Shown piece after piece: positions 1-10,714 of a DNA stretch of 64,000 nt; the first letter of the stretch is position 1; each line of letters begins with the position of its first letter. The stretch lies in the NCBI GenBank assembly GCA_028826165.1, contig JAPDFW010000071.1, forward strand, positions 248,001 to 312,000, in the 5' to 3' direction. The stretch is from Anaeramoeba ignava. Taxonomy: Eukaryota; Metamonada; Anaeramoebidae. The position numbers and the translations under genes are program-made. The notes below the pieces were generated by a model. That model was not told the origin of the DNA, ran no database searches, and saw nothing but the letters and a program-made list of their open reading frames with translations.

Positions 1-2
1 CT

Positions 3-1907
3 TCCATAAGAGTTTCGCAATTTTTAGAACATGAACAACAAAAATGCATCCTTAATATACCCAGCAGGGAATGGAAACCCTATAATTACTGGAGCTCAAA
101 TAAAAGATTTAGGGCATTGTCTCTCATATTGGATGACGAAAATAGAGACGGTTCTTGGTTTACTTATTCTTGGTCTCAAGGATTTTTTGCAACCCAAATT
201 GGAACGCATATTGTTTCTATTAAAGAATACAAAGTCTATAAAGAAAACCAAAAAGAAAATGACATCTCAAGAAAAAAGAGGATTAAAACAGAGCCCATTT
301 CGGACAGAGAAGTGCACGTTTCTGTCGATATTAAGAAAAAGGAATCGACATTTTACTTGATATTGAAAATGATTCACGAGTTTGATTTCCCTTATATCAT
401 CACAAATAACACTTCCCAGATGCTTCGGATTTCTCAGAGGAATTGCAAGCAAGAGAGGTTTATTCACCCGTTCACTTTTATTTACTACACATGGGAAAAT
501 CCACTGGAAGCGAAGCAAATCAATGTTTATTTGATGCAAACAAGCCTATCTTTTCGTTTTAACTTGAAAAAGAATATGAAAACAGAACCGTTCCAAATCA
601 TGAACAGCAGCACAAAATATTACTTTGAGGTTGTGCGTTCTCATCACACCACAGAATTGAAATTGGATACGATAACAAAAGAGAATCAGGAAATGTGCAA
701 CTTGGATGATCAAATTTTACAATCAGAACTTTGTCATTCTGCTGTTCTTGATTTTTTGCCAGGATTGGGTATTTCGATTGTTTCGAACAAGCGCGAAGAA
801 ATACTCTTTGGATTATTTGAAGGAATCACAGGAACAATCAATGTATCTCGCTCAAAAATACTTTTCCATTGGGAAATTCATGATTTCCAGGTTGATAACC
901 AGCTTTATTCTTCAAATTTCCCTGTTTTTATCAGTGAAGAAAAGCAAAACAATCACCATTTTTTAAGCTTTGATATTACCAAAAGTCGGCTTGAGGAAAG
1001 CATCCATTTGTTTCTTAATTTCGATTTGAAGATACAACCGATTTATATAATGGCTGATGAGGTTTTGCTTACCTCGTTGTTTTTGTTCTATAAAGAAATA
1101 GTGAGCCAATTAACTGGCTTTATGGGCTATTTTGAGCGGAAGTTTATTTCTCAGAAAAATTTCGAGTCTCATAAAGCCAAAACAAAGAAGATTATTGATG
1201 ATTTCCGATCTTATTCACGTCTCCGTTTTTGTTTCAAAAATTTCTCTATTGATCCTATTTATGCAATTATATCAACACGAATACAAGAACTTCGTTATCT
1301 TTCGATATTAACCAACGGAATTGGAAATATTGATGCAAAATGGGTTTTCGGAAGTTTTTCTTTTAGAGACCGATATTTAGATGAAGATTCCTTTTTAGAC
1401 GAAATCAAGATCCACTATTTGAATTATTTCAATGAATACTTAATATCTTTTCTGAATCGCGAACTAGTTACAAAACTGAATTTTTCAAATTATTCATTTG
1501 CTTTTTTTGGTGATGATTCTCCAATTACACAAAAAGTGAAAAAAAGATTACCAAGAAATTTTGGGCAAAATCAAGTTGTAATTCCTTATGATCCTGATTT
1601 AGCACTTGGCCAATTTCTTTTGTATTCGCAACTAAAAGGTGGTCAATTTGAGAAGGAGAATTGTATTTTGTTCATTAAAAGTGGGAAAAAAGCTTTAGTT
1701 TTTTCTGAAAACATTTTACTTTATGTTTCTGATTTTGAAGATCAGAAAAATATCAAAAGTTTTTTTATTCCTTTGAAAAAAGCAAGTTTAAATTTTGTTG
1801 AAAATGATTTGTTTGCTATTGTTTATGAAGAAAGTAAGATACAAGTTCAGATACAAGATTCTAAAACCATGGATAAAATTTTAGATCTCATTTCAAAAGT
1901 GGATTAA
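3..1907 (+). CDS. VPS13: VPS13-like lipid-transfer protein, C-terminal part (5' truncated by window edge)
   Basis: The frame is open from base 3 with no stop to the left edge, so the gene begins outside the window and about 634 residues are visible. The first 250 residues resemble the SHR-binding (VAB) region of VPS13: a WS-containing start, then HPFTFIYYTW. From about residue 253 comes the diagnostic PGLGISIVSN...DNQLYSSNFPVFI stretch, followed by the conserved helical C-terminal region (around residue 406, RLRFCFKNFSIDP) and a PH-like end after about residue 540. VPS13 proteins bridge membranes at contact sites and move phospholipids through a long hydrophobic groove; the part seen here is the organelle-targeting end. 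No intron is visible in this portion. The family call is firm; which VPS13 paralogue it is cannot be told. Confidence 0.85.
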   Translation, partial: SIRVSQFLEHEQQKCILNIPSREWKPYNYWSSNKRFRALSLILDDENRDGSWFTYSWSQGFFATQIGTHIVSIKEYKVYKENQKENDISRKKRIKTEPISDREVHVSVDIKKKESTFYLILKMIHEFDFPYIITNNTSQMLRISQRNCKQERFIHPFTFIYYTWENPLEAKQINVYLMQTSLSFRFNLKKNMKTEPFQIMNSSTKYYFEVVRSHHTTELKLDTITKENQEMCNLDDQILQSELCHSAVLDFLPGLGISIVSNKREEILFGLFEGITGTINVSRSKILFHWEIHDFQVDNQLYSSNFPVFISEEKQNNHHFLSFDITKSRLEESIHLFLNFDLKIQPIYIMADEVLLTSLFLFYKEIVSQLTGFMGYFERKFISQKNFESHKAKTKKIIDDFRSYSRLRFCFKNFSIDPIYAIISTRIQELRYLSILTNGIGNIDAKWVFGSFSFRDRYLDEDSFLDEIKIHYLNYFNEYLISFLNRELVTKLNFSNYSFAFFGDDSPITQKVKKRLPRNFGQNQVVIPYDPDLALGQFLLYSQLKGGQFEKENCILFIKSGKKALVFSENILLYVSDFEDQKNIKSFFIPLKKASLNFVENDLFAIVYEESKIQVQIQDSKTMDKILDLISKVD

Positions 1908-2936
1908 AAAAAATTTTTTTTTTATATAAAATTTAGAAATTTCTTTCATTTCTTTCATTTGATTTTATTTTTTAAATTTAGAACGATTTTTTTAATTTGA
2001 TTTTAAATTAGAATGATTTCTTTAAATTTGATTTAATTTCTTTAAAATTGATTTTATTTCTTTGAATTTGATTTAATTTCTTTAAAATTTGAATTTAATT
2101 TCTTTAAATTTAATTTATTTAAATTTAATTTCTTTAAATTTTATTTCTTTAAATTTAATTTAATTTCTTTAAATTTCGAATTAATTTCGTTTTAATTTAA
2201 TTTAATTTCTTTAAATTGATTTCTTTAAATTTGATTTAATTTCTTTAAATTTCTTTTAATTTGATTTAATTTCTTTTAAATTGATTTCTTTAAATTTGAT
2301 TTTTAATTTCTTTTAAATTTAAATTTAATTAATTTTTAAATTTCGAATTAATTTCTTTTAAATTGATTTCTTTTAATTTGAATTGATTTCTTTAAATTTA
2401 ATTTAATTTCTTTAAATTTCAATTTAATTTCTTTAAATTTAATTTCTTTAAATTTAATTTAATTTCTTTAAATTTAAATTAATTTCTTTAAATTTGATTT
2501 AATTTCTTTTAATTTCTTTAAATTTAATTTCTTTAAATTTGATTTAATTTCTTTAAATTTGAATTTAATTTCTTTAAATTTGATTTCTTTAAATTTAATT
2601 TCTTTAAATTTAAATTAATTTCTTTGAATTTGATTTAAATTTAATTTTTAATTTCTTTAAATTAATTTCTTTAAATTTTAAATTTAAATTTGATTTAATT
2701 TCTTTAAATTTGAATTTAATTTAATTTTAAATTTAAATTAATTTCTTTTAAATTTAATTTAATTTTAAATTTAATTTAATTTCTTTTAATTTAATTTAAT
2801 TTCTTTAAATTTGATTTTAAATTGATTTCTTTAAATTTGAATTTAATTTCTTTAAATTTGAATTAATTTGATTTTAAATTAATTTCTTTAAATTTAATTT
2901 CTTTAAATTAATTTCTTTAAATTTGAATTGATTTCT
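1908..2936. repeat. Intergenic tandem repeat, TTTCTTTAAATTT type
   Basis: About 1 kb between two convergent genes is an imperfect tandem array of TTTCTTTAAATTTGATTTAA-like units, with frequent loss or gain of TTTAATTT blocks. There is no open frame of interest and no structured RNA seen. Neither flanking gene starts here (3' ends on both sides), so it is not a promoter region. Confidence 0.85.
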
Positions 2937-3743
2937 TTAAATTGGTTTGTACAAGACCGTTGTTACAAACTTTGACTTATATCTGTTTGTAGAACTATAA
3001 ATGACAACATCTTCTCGTGTGATTGAGTACAAATGATTTAAAATAACATGAGAAGGGATAGACATATGAGAAGGATCATCACCAGTATCAAGAGTAATTG
3101 GGGGATGATGCAACAATGGAGGAATTTTTGGGGGATAAGTTTGATAAGAAAGAATAGGAGGAACATGTTGAGAATATTCTCTTGGAGAAGATTTTTTGAG
3201 GGAGTTATTAGGCGAGAGCATCTCTTCATCGATAGTCTTTATCTCAGTAATATTCAACATTTCTCCATTTTCATCCATTGTAATTGGTTCATGATAAGAA
3301 ATCGCTGTTTCTCCATCCACAACATACACATACTTGTGTTGCCCCACAGGAAGGTTGAGTATGAGTGTGAAATCCGATTCGCTTTGACTCATTTTGATAG
3401 GTTCCCAGTTCGTAAAGCTTGCTTTGATTTTCACATTATTTCCCCCTCCCTTCCATCTAAAAACCGTTGGAACTAATACTTCAGGTGTTGTTTGTGGCTT
3501 CTTGTTTTTGTCCTTGCTCGTCCGTCTTTCTCGTGGTATCTGTTTGCTTTTTTCTTGTAAATTTTTTGCTTCTTGATTTTTTTTGTTTTTTTCTTTTTGT
3601 TTTTCTTTTTCTTTTTCATTTTGTTTTTCATTTTGTTTTTCTTTTTCTTTTTCTTTTTCTTTTTCTTTTTTTTTCTTTGTTTGTTTTTGTGATTCTTCTT
3701 CTAAAAAAGTTTCATAATCTCCTCGTGAATTTTTTTGTCCCAT
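2937..3743 (-). CDS. PRKAB: AMPK/SNF1 beta subunit
   Basis: This 268-residue protein is almost the same length as animal AMPK beta (about 270). It starts MGQKNS, a good N-myristoylation signal as in animal beta subunits. Residues 20-60 are a Lys/Glu low-complexity spacer. Residues 91-170 form a CBM48 glycogen-binding domain (VPTVFRWKGGGNNVKIKASF, then the NW, LPVGQHKYVYVVDG and H-P positions). The last 75 residues are the ASC/AMPKBI domain that holds the alpha and gamma subunits (IPSHVILNHLYSI, RYKSKFVTTVLYKPI at the very C-terminus). The protein scaffolds the energy-sensing kinase and tethers it to membrane or glycogen. It is a single exon read from ATG at 3743. Confidence 0.93.
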   Translation of the reverse strand: MGQKNSRGDYETFLEEESQKQTKKKKEKEKEKEKEKQNEKQNEKEKEKQKEKNKKNQEAKNLQEKSKQIPRERRTSKDKNKKPQTTPEVLVPTVFRWKGGGNNVKIKASFTNWEPIKMSQSESDFTLILNLPVGQHKYVYVVDGETAISYHEPITMDENGEMLNITEIKTIDEEMLSPNNSLKKSSPREYSQHVPPILSYQTYPPKIPPLLHHPPITLDTGDDPSHMSIPSHVILNHLYSITREDVVIYSSTNRYKSKFVTTVLYKPI

Positions 3744-3938
3744 AAATTTTTAAATTTTTAAATTTAAAAATGAAAAAAATGAAAAAAATGAAAAAAATGA
3801 AAAAATAAAAATAAATTTTTGGTTTTGTTTTGGTTTTGTTTTGGTTTTTTTTGATTTTCTTATTGGAAATTAAAAATGGAAAAAAGAAAGAAAATATTTT
3901 GTTCCACTTTTTTGTTTTTGATTATTTGAATTGATAAA
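3744..3938 (-). promoter_or_regulatory. Upstream region of AMPK beta with repeated T-run/CAT element
   Basis: On the coding (-) strand the block at 3766-3810 reads TTTTTTTCAT repeated about four times, ending about 25 nt before the ATG. Farther upstream, at 3901-3912, the same strand carries AAAAAAGTGGAACA, a motif also seen in the minisatellite near 52 kb. A promoter or 5'UTR role is inferred from recurrence of the T-run/CAT block before many other genes here. Confidence 0.5.
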
Positions 3939-5042
3939 TTAATCTTTATTTTCTTTATTCTCTTGATTTGTTATAATTGTTCTTTGTCTTCCAAACCATT
4001 TGAAATTTTGTTGATAAAAAGCTGCTGCTTTTTCAGGAGATACTGTGCAAATTCCATCTCCAGTCAAAAGTTCGAAACCAGCAAAAAAGGTAGTTCTTGG
4101 TAAAATTTCAATCATAAAATGGAAATTTTCAACATTTTTTGGTGCGTTTGAAAAAACAAGATTCCAAGGAGCATCCATTATAGCAAGACATTTCCATGCT
4201 TTTCTTAAAATATCTGCGAGATCTTCTTGCTCTTTTTGATTTAATTCACTAATTGATAGTTTTTTTGTTTTGGGAATAATACTGAGATGATAATTATAAA
4301 AAGAAGCATAAGGAGTAATAACAATGAAAGTATCATTTTCATAACAAAAACGTGGAGAATCTCTTTCCTTCTTAATAATTTCCAACAAAATATCTGGATT
4401 GTTCTTGAAAATCTCTACTTTTTGTTTCAAATCTGAAGGAACAAAATCAAGTGACATAATTTGAGAATGTGGATGATTTTTACTTGCCCCCGAATTAAGT
4501 CCATGATTTTTAAAAAGAACTACATATTGAATTTTTTCAGGTTTCATAAGTTCATTATATCTATTTATATAAGTTTGAACAATTCTTGTAACTTTTTGCA
4601 AAGAAAATTGAGCAGGTTTTTGATCATGTTTATTGGTTTCTACAATAATTTCATGTTGTCCATATGGATATTTGCGAAAATAAAAAGGATCTTCAATTTT
4701 AACTTGTTTTTCTTCAGATTCATTTTTTGGAATTCTGACACTTGGGAATTTATTATCAACTGATCTAATAATCCAAGGTTTTGTTTTGTCTTCTGGAAAT
4801 CTATATCTTTCAATCTCTTCAGGATTTTCATATCCAGGACAAAAAGGGCAAAATTCTTCTGGTTTTTTGATTTCTTTATCAATATCAAACTGGGAATCTT
4901 GAAAATCAAAGCTCTTCATTATATTCTTGATTTCAATTTGTCTTTTTTTTCGAGCTGTTACTAATATTGATGTGCGTCTTGTAAGAAGATCTTCTCGTAC
5001 TTCAAATTGTTCAATATCTTCAAAATTAGATGAATTAAACAT
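3939..5042 (-). CDS. GALT: GalT-family nucleotidyltransferase (galactose-1-phosphate uridylyltransferase or ADP-glucose phosphorylase type)
   Basis: The 367-residue single-exon protein shows the whole GalT fold. The zinc motif CPFC is at residues 65-68, GQHEIIVE around 130, the catalytic HPHSQ at 190-194 with His192 as the expected nucleotidylated nucleophile, and a second half with NYHLSIIPK and HFMIEILPR. Near the C-terminus AGFELLTGDGI...PEKAA matches the bacterial-type family signature. These enzymes exchange a nucleotide between UDP-glucose (or a phosphorolytic acceptor) and a hexose-1-phosphate in the Leloir pathway. The NHG..SGAS..HPHSQ context also resembles plant ADP-glucose phosphorylase, so substrate specificity is open. 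Confidence 0.88.
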   Translation of the reverse strand: MFNSSNFEDIEQFEVREDLLTRRTSILVTARKKRQIEIKNIMKSFDFQDSQFDIDKEIKKPEEFCPFCPGYENPEEIERYRFPEDKTKPWIIRSVDNKFPSVRIPKNESEEKQVKIEDPFYFRKYPYGQHEIIVETNKHDQKPAQFSLQKVTRIVQTYINRYNELMKPEKIQYVVLFKNHGLNSGASKNHPHSQIMSLDFVPSDLKQKVEIFKNNPDILLEIIKKERDSPRFCYENDTFIVITPYASFYNYHLSIIPKTKKLSISELNQKEQEDLADILRKAWKCLAIMDAPWNLVFSNAPKNVENFHFMIEILPRTTFFAGFELLTGDGICTVSPEKAAAFYQQNFKWFGRQRTIITNQENKENKD

Positions 5043-5316
5043 TTGGAAAATAAAAATGAAAAATAATATCTTTTTTTTTTTCCTTTTTTTTAATTATCTT
5101 TTTTTTTCCTTTTTTATTAATTATTTTTTGCTTTTTTATTAATTATTTTTTGCTTTTTTTTTGTTTTGATTGATTTTTGTTCTCTTGAAAAAATAAAAAA
5201 GGGTAAAGAGGAAAAAATAAATATAAAAGTGGAATTTTTTAATTTTTTTATTTTTTTTAATTTTTTTATTTTTTTTTTTTCATTTTTTCATTTTTTCTTT
5301 CTTATTTTTAATAAAA
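5043..5316. promoter_or_regulatory. Shared 274-bp divergent promoter region
   Basis: This spacer separates the GalT gene (-) from the double-BTB gene (+) and must hold both promoters. The + strand at 5271-5297 has two CATTTTTT units about 20 nt before the + start, as at other genes here. AAAAGTGGAA is at 5225-5235. The GalT side is dominated by T-runs and ATTAATTATT blocks. Nothing else is recognisable. Confidence 0.4.
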
Positions 5317-8300
5317 ATGTCATTCACTTTAGCAAGAGTAAAATGGGTTTCATTTTTTTTAGTTTATTTTGGTGGAAAAAATCTTCCAAAAGATTATCAA
5401 CATTTTATTTATCAAGGTGCAGTTTTAGAACACATTTCAACTTTTTATCATAAAGTAACTCAAGCTTTTCCTCAAGCAACTCATTTTTATGAAGAAATAC
5501 CAGATCCAACAACAAATAACGATGATTTTACAGTTTCAGTTATTCAAGTAGAAAAACTACGCGATGTATTTGATATTAAATAAAATTTTTCTTTTAAAAA
5601 TTAAAAATTAAAAATTAAAAATTAAAAATTAAAAAATTTTTTTAGAGAAAATTTGGAGAAAGACCAAATATTTTGGAAAGAAATTTAATCGATTTATTAA
5701 ATACAAAATATCAAGGAAAAGAAGGATATTATCTTCCAATTGGATTTCCAAAAGAAAATGTTGATGCAAATGTTGAACCAAACAAATATTTAAATAAAAA
5801 ATTTCTTCAAAAATGTTTTTTTACCGAAAAAATGGATGTGAATTTTGCGTATGTTGTTGCAGAAGAGGTTATAAATGTCACAGGAATAATGAAAGCACAA
5901 GTAGATATGGAAGATTTGATTCGCGACTCTTTAAGAGTTGTTGAAAGAAATAATTCAAAACTTGCTGGAACAACAGCAATTGAAATGGATTTAACTGCAA
6001 TTAATAAGATTTTGAAGAAAAAAGGAATGTTTATTAAACAGGCCTTTTTAAGCTATGATTATTTGGTTAAGCATCCACAAGATTTTGAAAAAGTCCAAAA
6101 ACTTAGAAGAACATTGAAGTATTTGTTTGATATTTGCCAAAGAATATTAGTTTTGTATGAAAAAGCAAGTGAAATGCAACCATATGATGGAAACAAAGAA
6201 TTGAAAGAAAATTTTTTGAAATTAAGATCAGACATACTCGAAGATTATGTTGATATTTCTTCTCAATCTGTGATTTCTCAAGATATGCTTGATTTGTTTG
6301 AAGGGCAAATGAATTGTGATTGTTATTTTAATATTGGCACTAAACAATATGGAGCTCATAAATGTATTTTAGTTTCAAGACTTGGAGAAGAAAATTTCCA
6401 AAAAATTCCTTTTATAATTCCAAAATATTCTCCAAGTATTATTTTGAAATTTTTCAAATGGATTTACTCTGGTTTTTTGATGGATTTTGTTTTGGATGAT
6501 GAGCAAAATATTGATTTATCAAGAGATACACTTTTAGATCTTGAAAATTTATCCAGTGATAATGATTTAGATCTTGAAAATTTAGATCCTAGTTTTCTTT
6601 TTGATGGTAATAATGCAAACCAAGTTGAAGAAAATGAAAATGAAAATGAAAATGAAAATGAAAATGAAAATGAAAATCAAAATGAAAATGAAAATGAAAA
6701 TGAAAATGAAAAAGAAAATGAAAATGAAAATGAAAATGAAAATGAAAATGTAAATGAAAAAGAAAATCAAATTGAAAATGAAAAAGAAAATAAAAATCAA
6801 AATCAAAATCAAAATCAAAATCAAAATGAAAATCAAATTGAAAATGAAAATGAAATTGAAATTGAAAATCAAAATGAAAATCAAAATGAAAATCAAAATC
6901 AAAATCAAAATCAAAATCAAAATGAAAATCAAATTGAAAATCAAAATCAAAATCAAAATCAAAATCAAAATGAAATTGAAAATCAAAAAGAAAATCAAAT
7001 TCAAAAAGAAAATGAAATTGAAAATATTCAAGAAATTGAAAATCAAAATGAAAATCAAAATGAAAATCAAAATCAAAATCAAAATCAAAATGAAAATGAA
7101 AATGAAAATGAAAATGAAAATCAAAATGAAAATCAAAATGAAAATCAAAATCAAAATCAAAATCAAAATCAAAATGAAAATCAAAATGAAAATCAAATTG
7201 AAAATCAAAATCAAAATGAAAATCAAAATCAAAATGAAAATCAAAATCAAAATGAAAATGAAAAAGAAATTGAAACAAATGAAAATCAAATTGAAAATCA
7301 AATTCAAAATCAAAATCAAAATCAAAATGAAAATGAAAATGAAAATGAAAATGAAAATCAAAATGAAAATCAAAATGAAAATGAAAATCAAAATCAAAAT
7401 CAAAATCAAAATCAAAATGAAAATGAAATTGAAAATATCCAAGAAATTCAAAATGAAAATGAAAATGAAAATGAAAATGAAAATGAAAATCAAAATGAAA
7501 ATCAAAATGAAAATGAAATTGAAAATGAAAATCAAAATGAAAATCAAAATGAAAATGAAATTGAAAATCAAAATCAAAATCAAAATCAAAATCAAAATGA
7601 AAATGAAATTGAAAATATCCAAGAAATTCAAAATGAAAATGAAAATGAAAATCAAAATCAAAATGAAAATCAAAATGAAAATCAAAATGAAAATCAAAAT
7701 GAAAATCAAAATCAAAATGAAAATCAAAATCAAAATGAAAATGAAAATGAAAAAGAAAAAGAAAATGAAAATGAAAATGAAAATGAAAATGAAAAAGGAA
7801 ATGAAAATGAAAATCAAGGTGGAGTTTATCAAAAAACAGTAGACTCAAAAATTAAATCAATTTGCAATAAAAAACAAGTTAGAACAATAAACCCTTTCAC
7901 AAAACTAAAACAACTTCAATCACTTACAAAAGAATTTGGGATTGATCTTGCATTAAAAAGTGGAAGATCAGGACTTTTGAAAGATATTTCTAAATTATAT
8001 TATGATGATAGTTTAAAAGATTTCACAATAATTATTGAAAATGAAGAAATCAAAATCCACAAATCAATTTTGATTGCTAGAAGTGAATTATATAGTGCTT
8101 TATTTCAAAGCTTGCCGGATAATGCAAATATTATTCATGACCAATCACAAAAATCAAAAGAATCTATTAAAGCATTTATTCGATATTTATATTTTGATGA
8201 ACTTGATGAAGAAATGACAGAAGATGTATTAATTGAATTAGATGATGCAGGAGAATATTTCCAACTTAGAGGATCTTGTTATCTTGAAATATCAGAATTC

Positions 8301-10634
8301 TCTGAAAAAATAGCATTAAAGCAATTGCCTTTAATTCCTGAAGATGAAAGATTATCATTTTTTTTAATGAAAACAGGAATTCAAGAAAGAATAGACATAA
8401 GGAGAATTAAAGAAGAAGAAGAGAGAAAAAGACAAGAAGAAGAAAGAGAGAGACAAGAAAGAGAGAGACAAGAACGTATGAAAGATAATCAAGAAAATGA
8501 TACACTTGCTAATTTATTCTTAGAAATGTTGAGAAGTAGATATTTAGATTATTTGGAGAATGATGAAAACGAAAGTGATAATGAAAATGATAATGAAAAT
8601 GATAATGAAAACGAAAGTGATAATGAAAATGATAATGAAAATGATAATGAAAAAGATTCAAATACTTCAGATAATTCAGATAGTTCAGATAATTCAGATA
8701 GTTCAAATGAAAAAGATTTAAAAGAAAATTATTCAAATGAAACAGATACTTCAAATGATTCAGATACTTCAAATGAAACAGATACTTCAAATGATTCAGA
8801 TGAAAAAGATTTAAAAGAAAATTATTCAAATGAAACAGATACTTCAAATGATTCAGATGAAAAAGATTCAAATTATTTAAAAAAAGATTTAAGAGAAGAT
8901 GAGTTAAAATATTTAGAATATTTTTTAAATGAATTAAATGATGTAAATGAAAATGAGTTAAATGAAATAAATGATTTAAAAGAAAATGAATTAAATGAAT
9001 TAAATGAATTAAATGAATTAAACGAAAATGATTCAAAAGATTTAAATGAATTAAATGAAAATGAATTAAATGAAAATGAATCAAATGAATTAAATGAATT
9101 AAATGAATTAAATGAAAAATATTTAAATGAAGATAAGTTAAAATATTTAAATGATTTTTTCAATGAATTTTTTGGAAATGATGTAAACGAAAATGAATTA
9201 AAAGATTTAAATGGAAATGATGTAAACGAAAATGAATTAAAAGATTTAAATGGAAATGATGTAAACGAAAATGAATTAAAAGATTTAAAAGAAAATGATT
9301 TAAATGAATTAAAAGAAAATGATTTAAAAGAAAATGAATTAAAAGATTTAAAAGAAAATGAATTAAATGAAAATGATTTAAATGAATTAAATGAAAATGA
9401 ATTAAATGATTTAAATGAATTAAATGAATCAAATGAATTAAAAGATTTAAATGAAAATGAATTAAAAGATTTAAAAGAAAATGATTTAAATGAAAATGAT
9501 TTAAACGAAAATGAAATAAAAGATTTAAAAGATTTAAATGGATTAAATGATTTAAAAGAAAATGAATTAAATGATTCAAAAGATTTAAATGAATTAAATG
9601 AAAATGAATTAAATGAAATAAATGAATTAAATGATTTAAATGAAAATGAAATAAAAGATTTAAATGAATTAAATGAAAATGAAATAAAAGATTTAAATGA
9701 ATTAAATGAAAATGAATCAAATGAAAATGAATTAAATGAAATAAATGATTTAAACGAAATAAATGAATTAAATGATTTAAATGAAAATGAAATAAAAGAT
9801 TTAAAAGAATTAAATGAAAATGAATTAAATGAAATAAATGAATTAAATGATTTAAATGAAAATGAAATAAAAGATTTAAATGAATTAAATGAAAATGATT
9901 TAAATGAAAATGAAATAAAAGATTTAAATGAATTAAATGAAAATGATTTAAATGAAAATGAAATAAATGAAAAAGATTTAAATGAAAATGATTTAAATGA
10001 AAATGATTTAAATGAATTAAATGAAAATGAATTAAATGATTCAAAAGATTTAAATGAAAATGATTTAAATGAATCAAATGAATCAAATGAATTAAATAAA
10101 AATGAATTAAATGAAAATGAAATAAAAGATTTAAAAGATTCAAATGAATTAAATGATTCAAATGATTTAAAAGATTCAAATGAATTAAATGAATTAAATG
10201 AATTAAATGAAAATGAAATAAATGATTTAAATGAAAATGAATCAAATGAATCAAATGAATCAAATGAATCAAATGAATCAAATGATTTAAATAAATTAAA
10301 TGATTCAAAAGATTTAAAAGATTTAAAAGAAGATGAGTTAAAATATTTAGAATATTTTTTAAAATATTTAGAAGGAGATGAATCAAAGTATTTAGATGAA
10401 AATGAATTAAATGAATTAAATGAATTAAATGAAAATGAATTAAATGATTTAAATGAAAATGAAATAAATGAAAATGATTTAAATGAAAATGATTTAAATG
10501 AAAATGAAATAAAAGATTTAAAAGAAAATGAATTAAAAGATTTAAATGAATTAAATGAAAATGAATTAAATGATTCAAAAGATTTAAATGAATTAAATGA
10601 TTTAAATGATTTAAAAGAAAATGAAATGATTTAA
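5317..10634 (+). CDS. Double-BTB protein with giant Asn/Glu/Gln and Leu/Asn/Glu low-complexity tracts
   Basis: Two exons, 5317-5565 and 5646-10634, join in phase 0 across an 80-nt GTATTT...TTTTAG intron, giving about 1,745 residues. The N-terminal 300 residues are a well-conserved-looking globular region I cannot assign (GERPNILERNLIDLL, YYLPIGFP). A degenerate BTB unit follows near residue 310 (CDCYFNIGTKQYGAHKCILVSR), then about 400 residues of NENENQNQ. After that comes a clear BTB unit (KDFTIIIENEEIKIHKSILIARSEL-type core, coding 8010-8300), an Arg/Glu helix, and about 690 residues of LNENELNEL/DLKEN repeats to the stop. BTB proteins usually act as dimeric Cullin-3 adaptors; that role is inferred here. 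The same BTB2 core recurs in the next three BTB genes. Confidence 0.8.
6630..7815 (+). repeat. Coding hexamer repeat GAAAAT/CAAAAT (Asn-Glu/Asn-Gln tract)
   Basis: About 1.2 kb of GAAAAT and CAAAAT hexamers with scattered GAAATT encodes an alternating N-E / N-Q tract in frame inside the double-BTB gene. There is an internal higher-order duplication around 7420-7460 and 7600-7640, where the short unique string GAAAATATCCAAGAAATT recurs. All six frames remain open across it. Confidence 0.9.
8565..10632 (+). repeat. Coding repeat GATTTAAAT/GAATTAAAT (Leu-Asn-Glu/Asp tract)
   Basis: About 2 kb encodes first DNENDNENE and DTSNDSD-type acidic Ser/Thr/Asn blocks (8565-8870), then LNELNENELNDLKEN-like tripeptide-scale repeats to the stop. 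Two near-copies of the string DELKYLEYFL (around 8895 and 10330) interrupt it and hint at duplication of a larger unit. Confidence 0.88.
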
Positions 10635-10660
10635 ATTAATCAAAAAAAAATAATAAAAAA

Positions 10661-10704
10661 TTTTTTTTCATTTTTTTCATTTTTTTCATTTTTTTCATTT
10701 TTTT
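10661..10704 (+). promoter_or_regulatory. T-run/CAT element upstream of CTNNBL1
   Basis: Four units of CATTTTTTT in direct repeat end 11 nt before the ATG at 10715. The same strand-oriented element precedes most other starts in the window. Confidence 0.5.
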
Positions 10705-10714
10705 AAATCTAAAA

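Noticed and set aside
31-360. Short + strand frame at the left edge
   Set aside because: It overlaps the VPS13 frame that is open from base 3 and carries the family signature.
6582-7848. Long - strand open frames (Ile/Phe or Asp-Phe-His repeats) opposite the Asn/Glu tract
   Set aside because: They arise because hexamer repeats lack stops in every frame; the + frame continues into conserved BTB sequence on both sides, the - frames do not.
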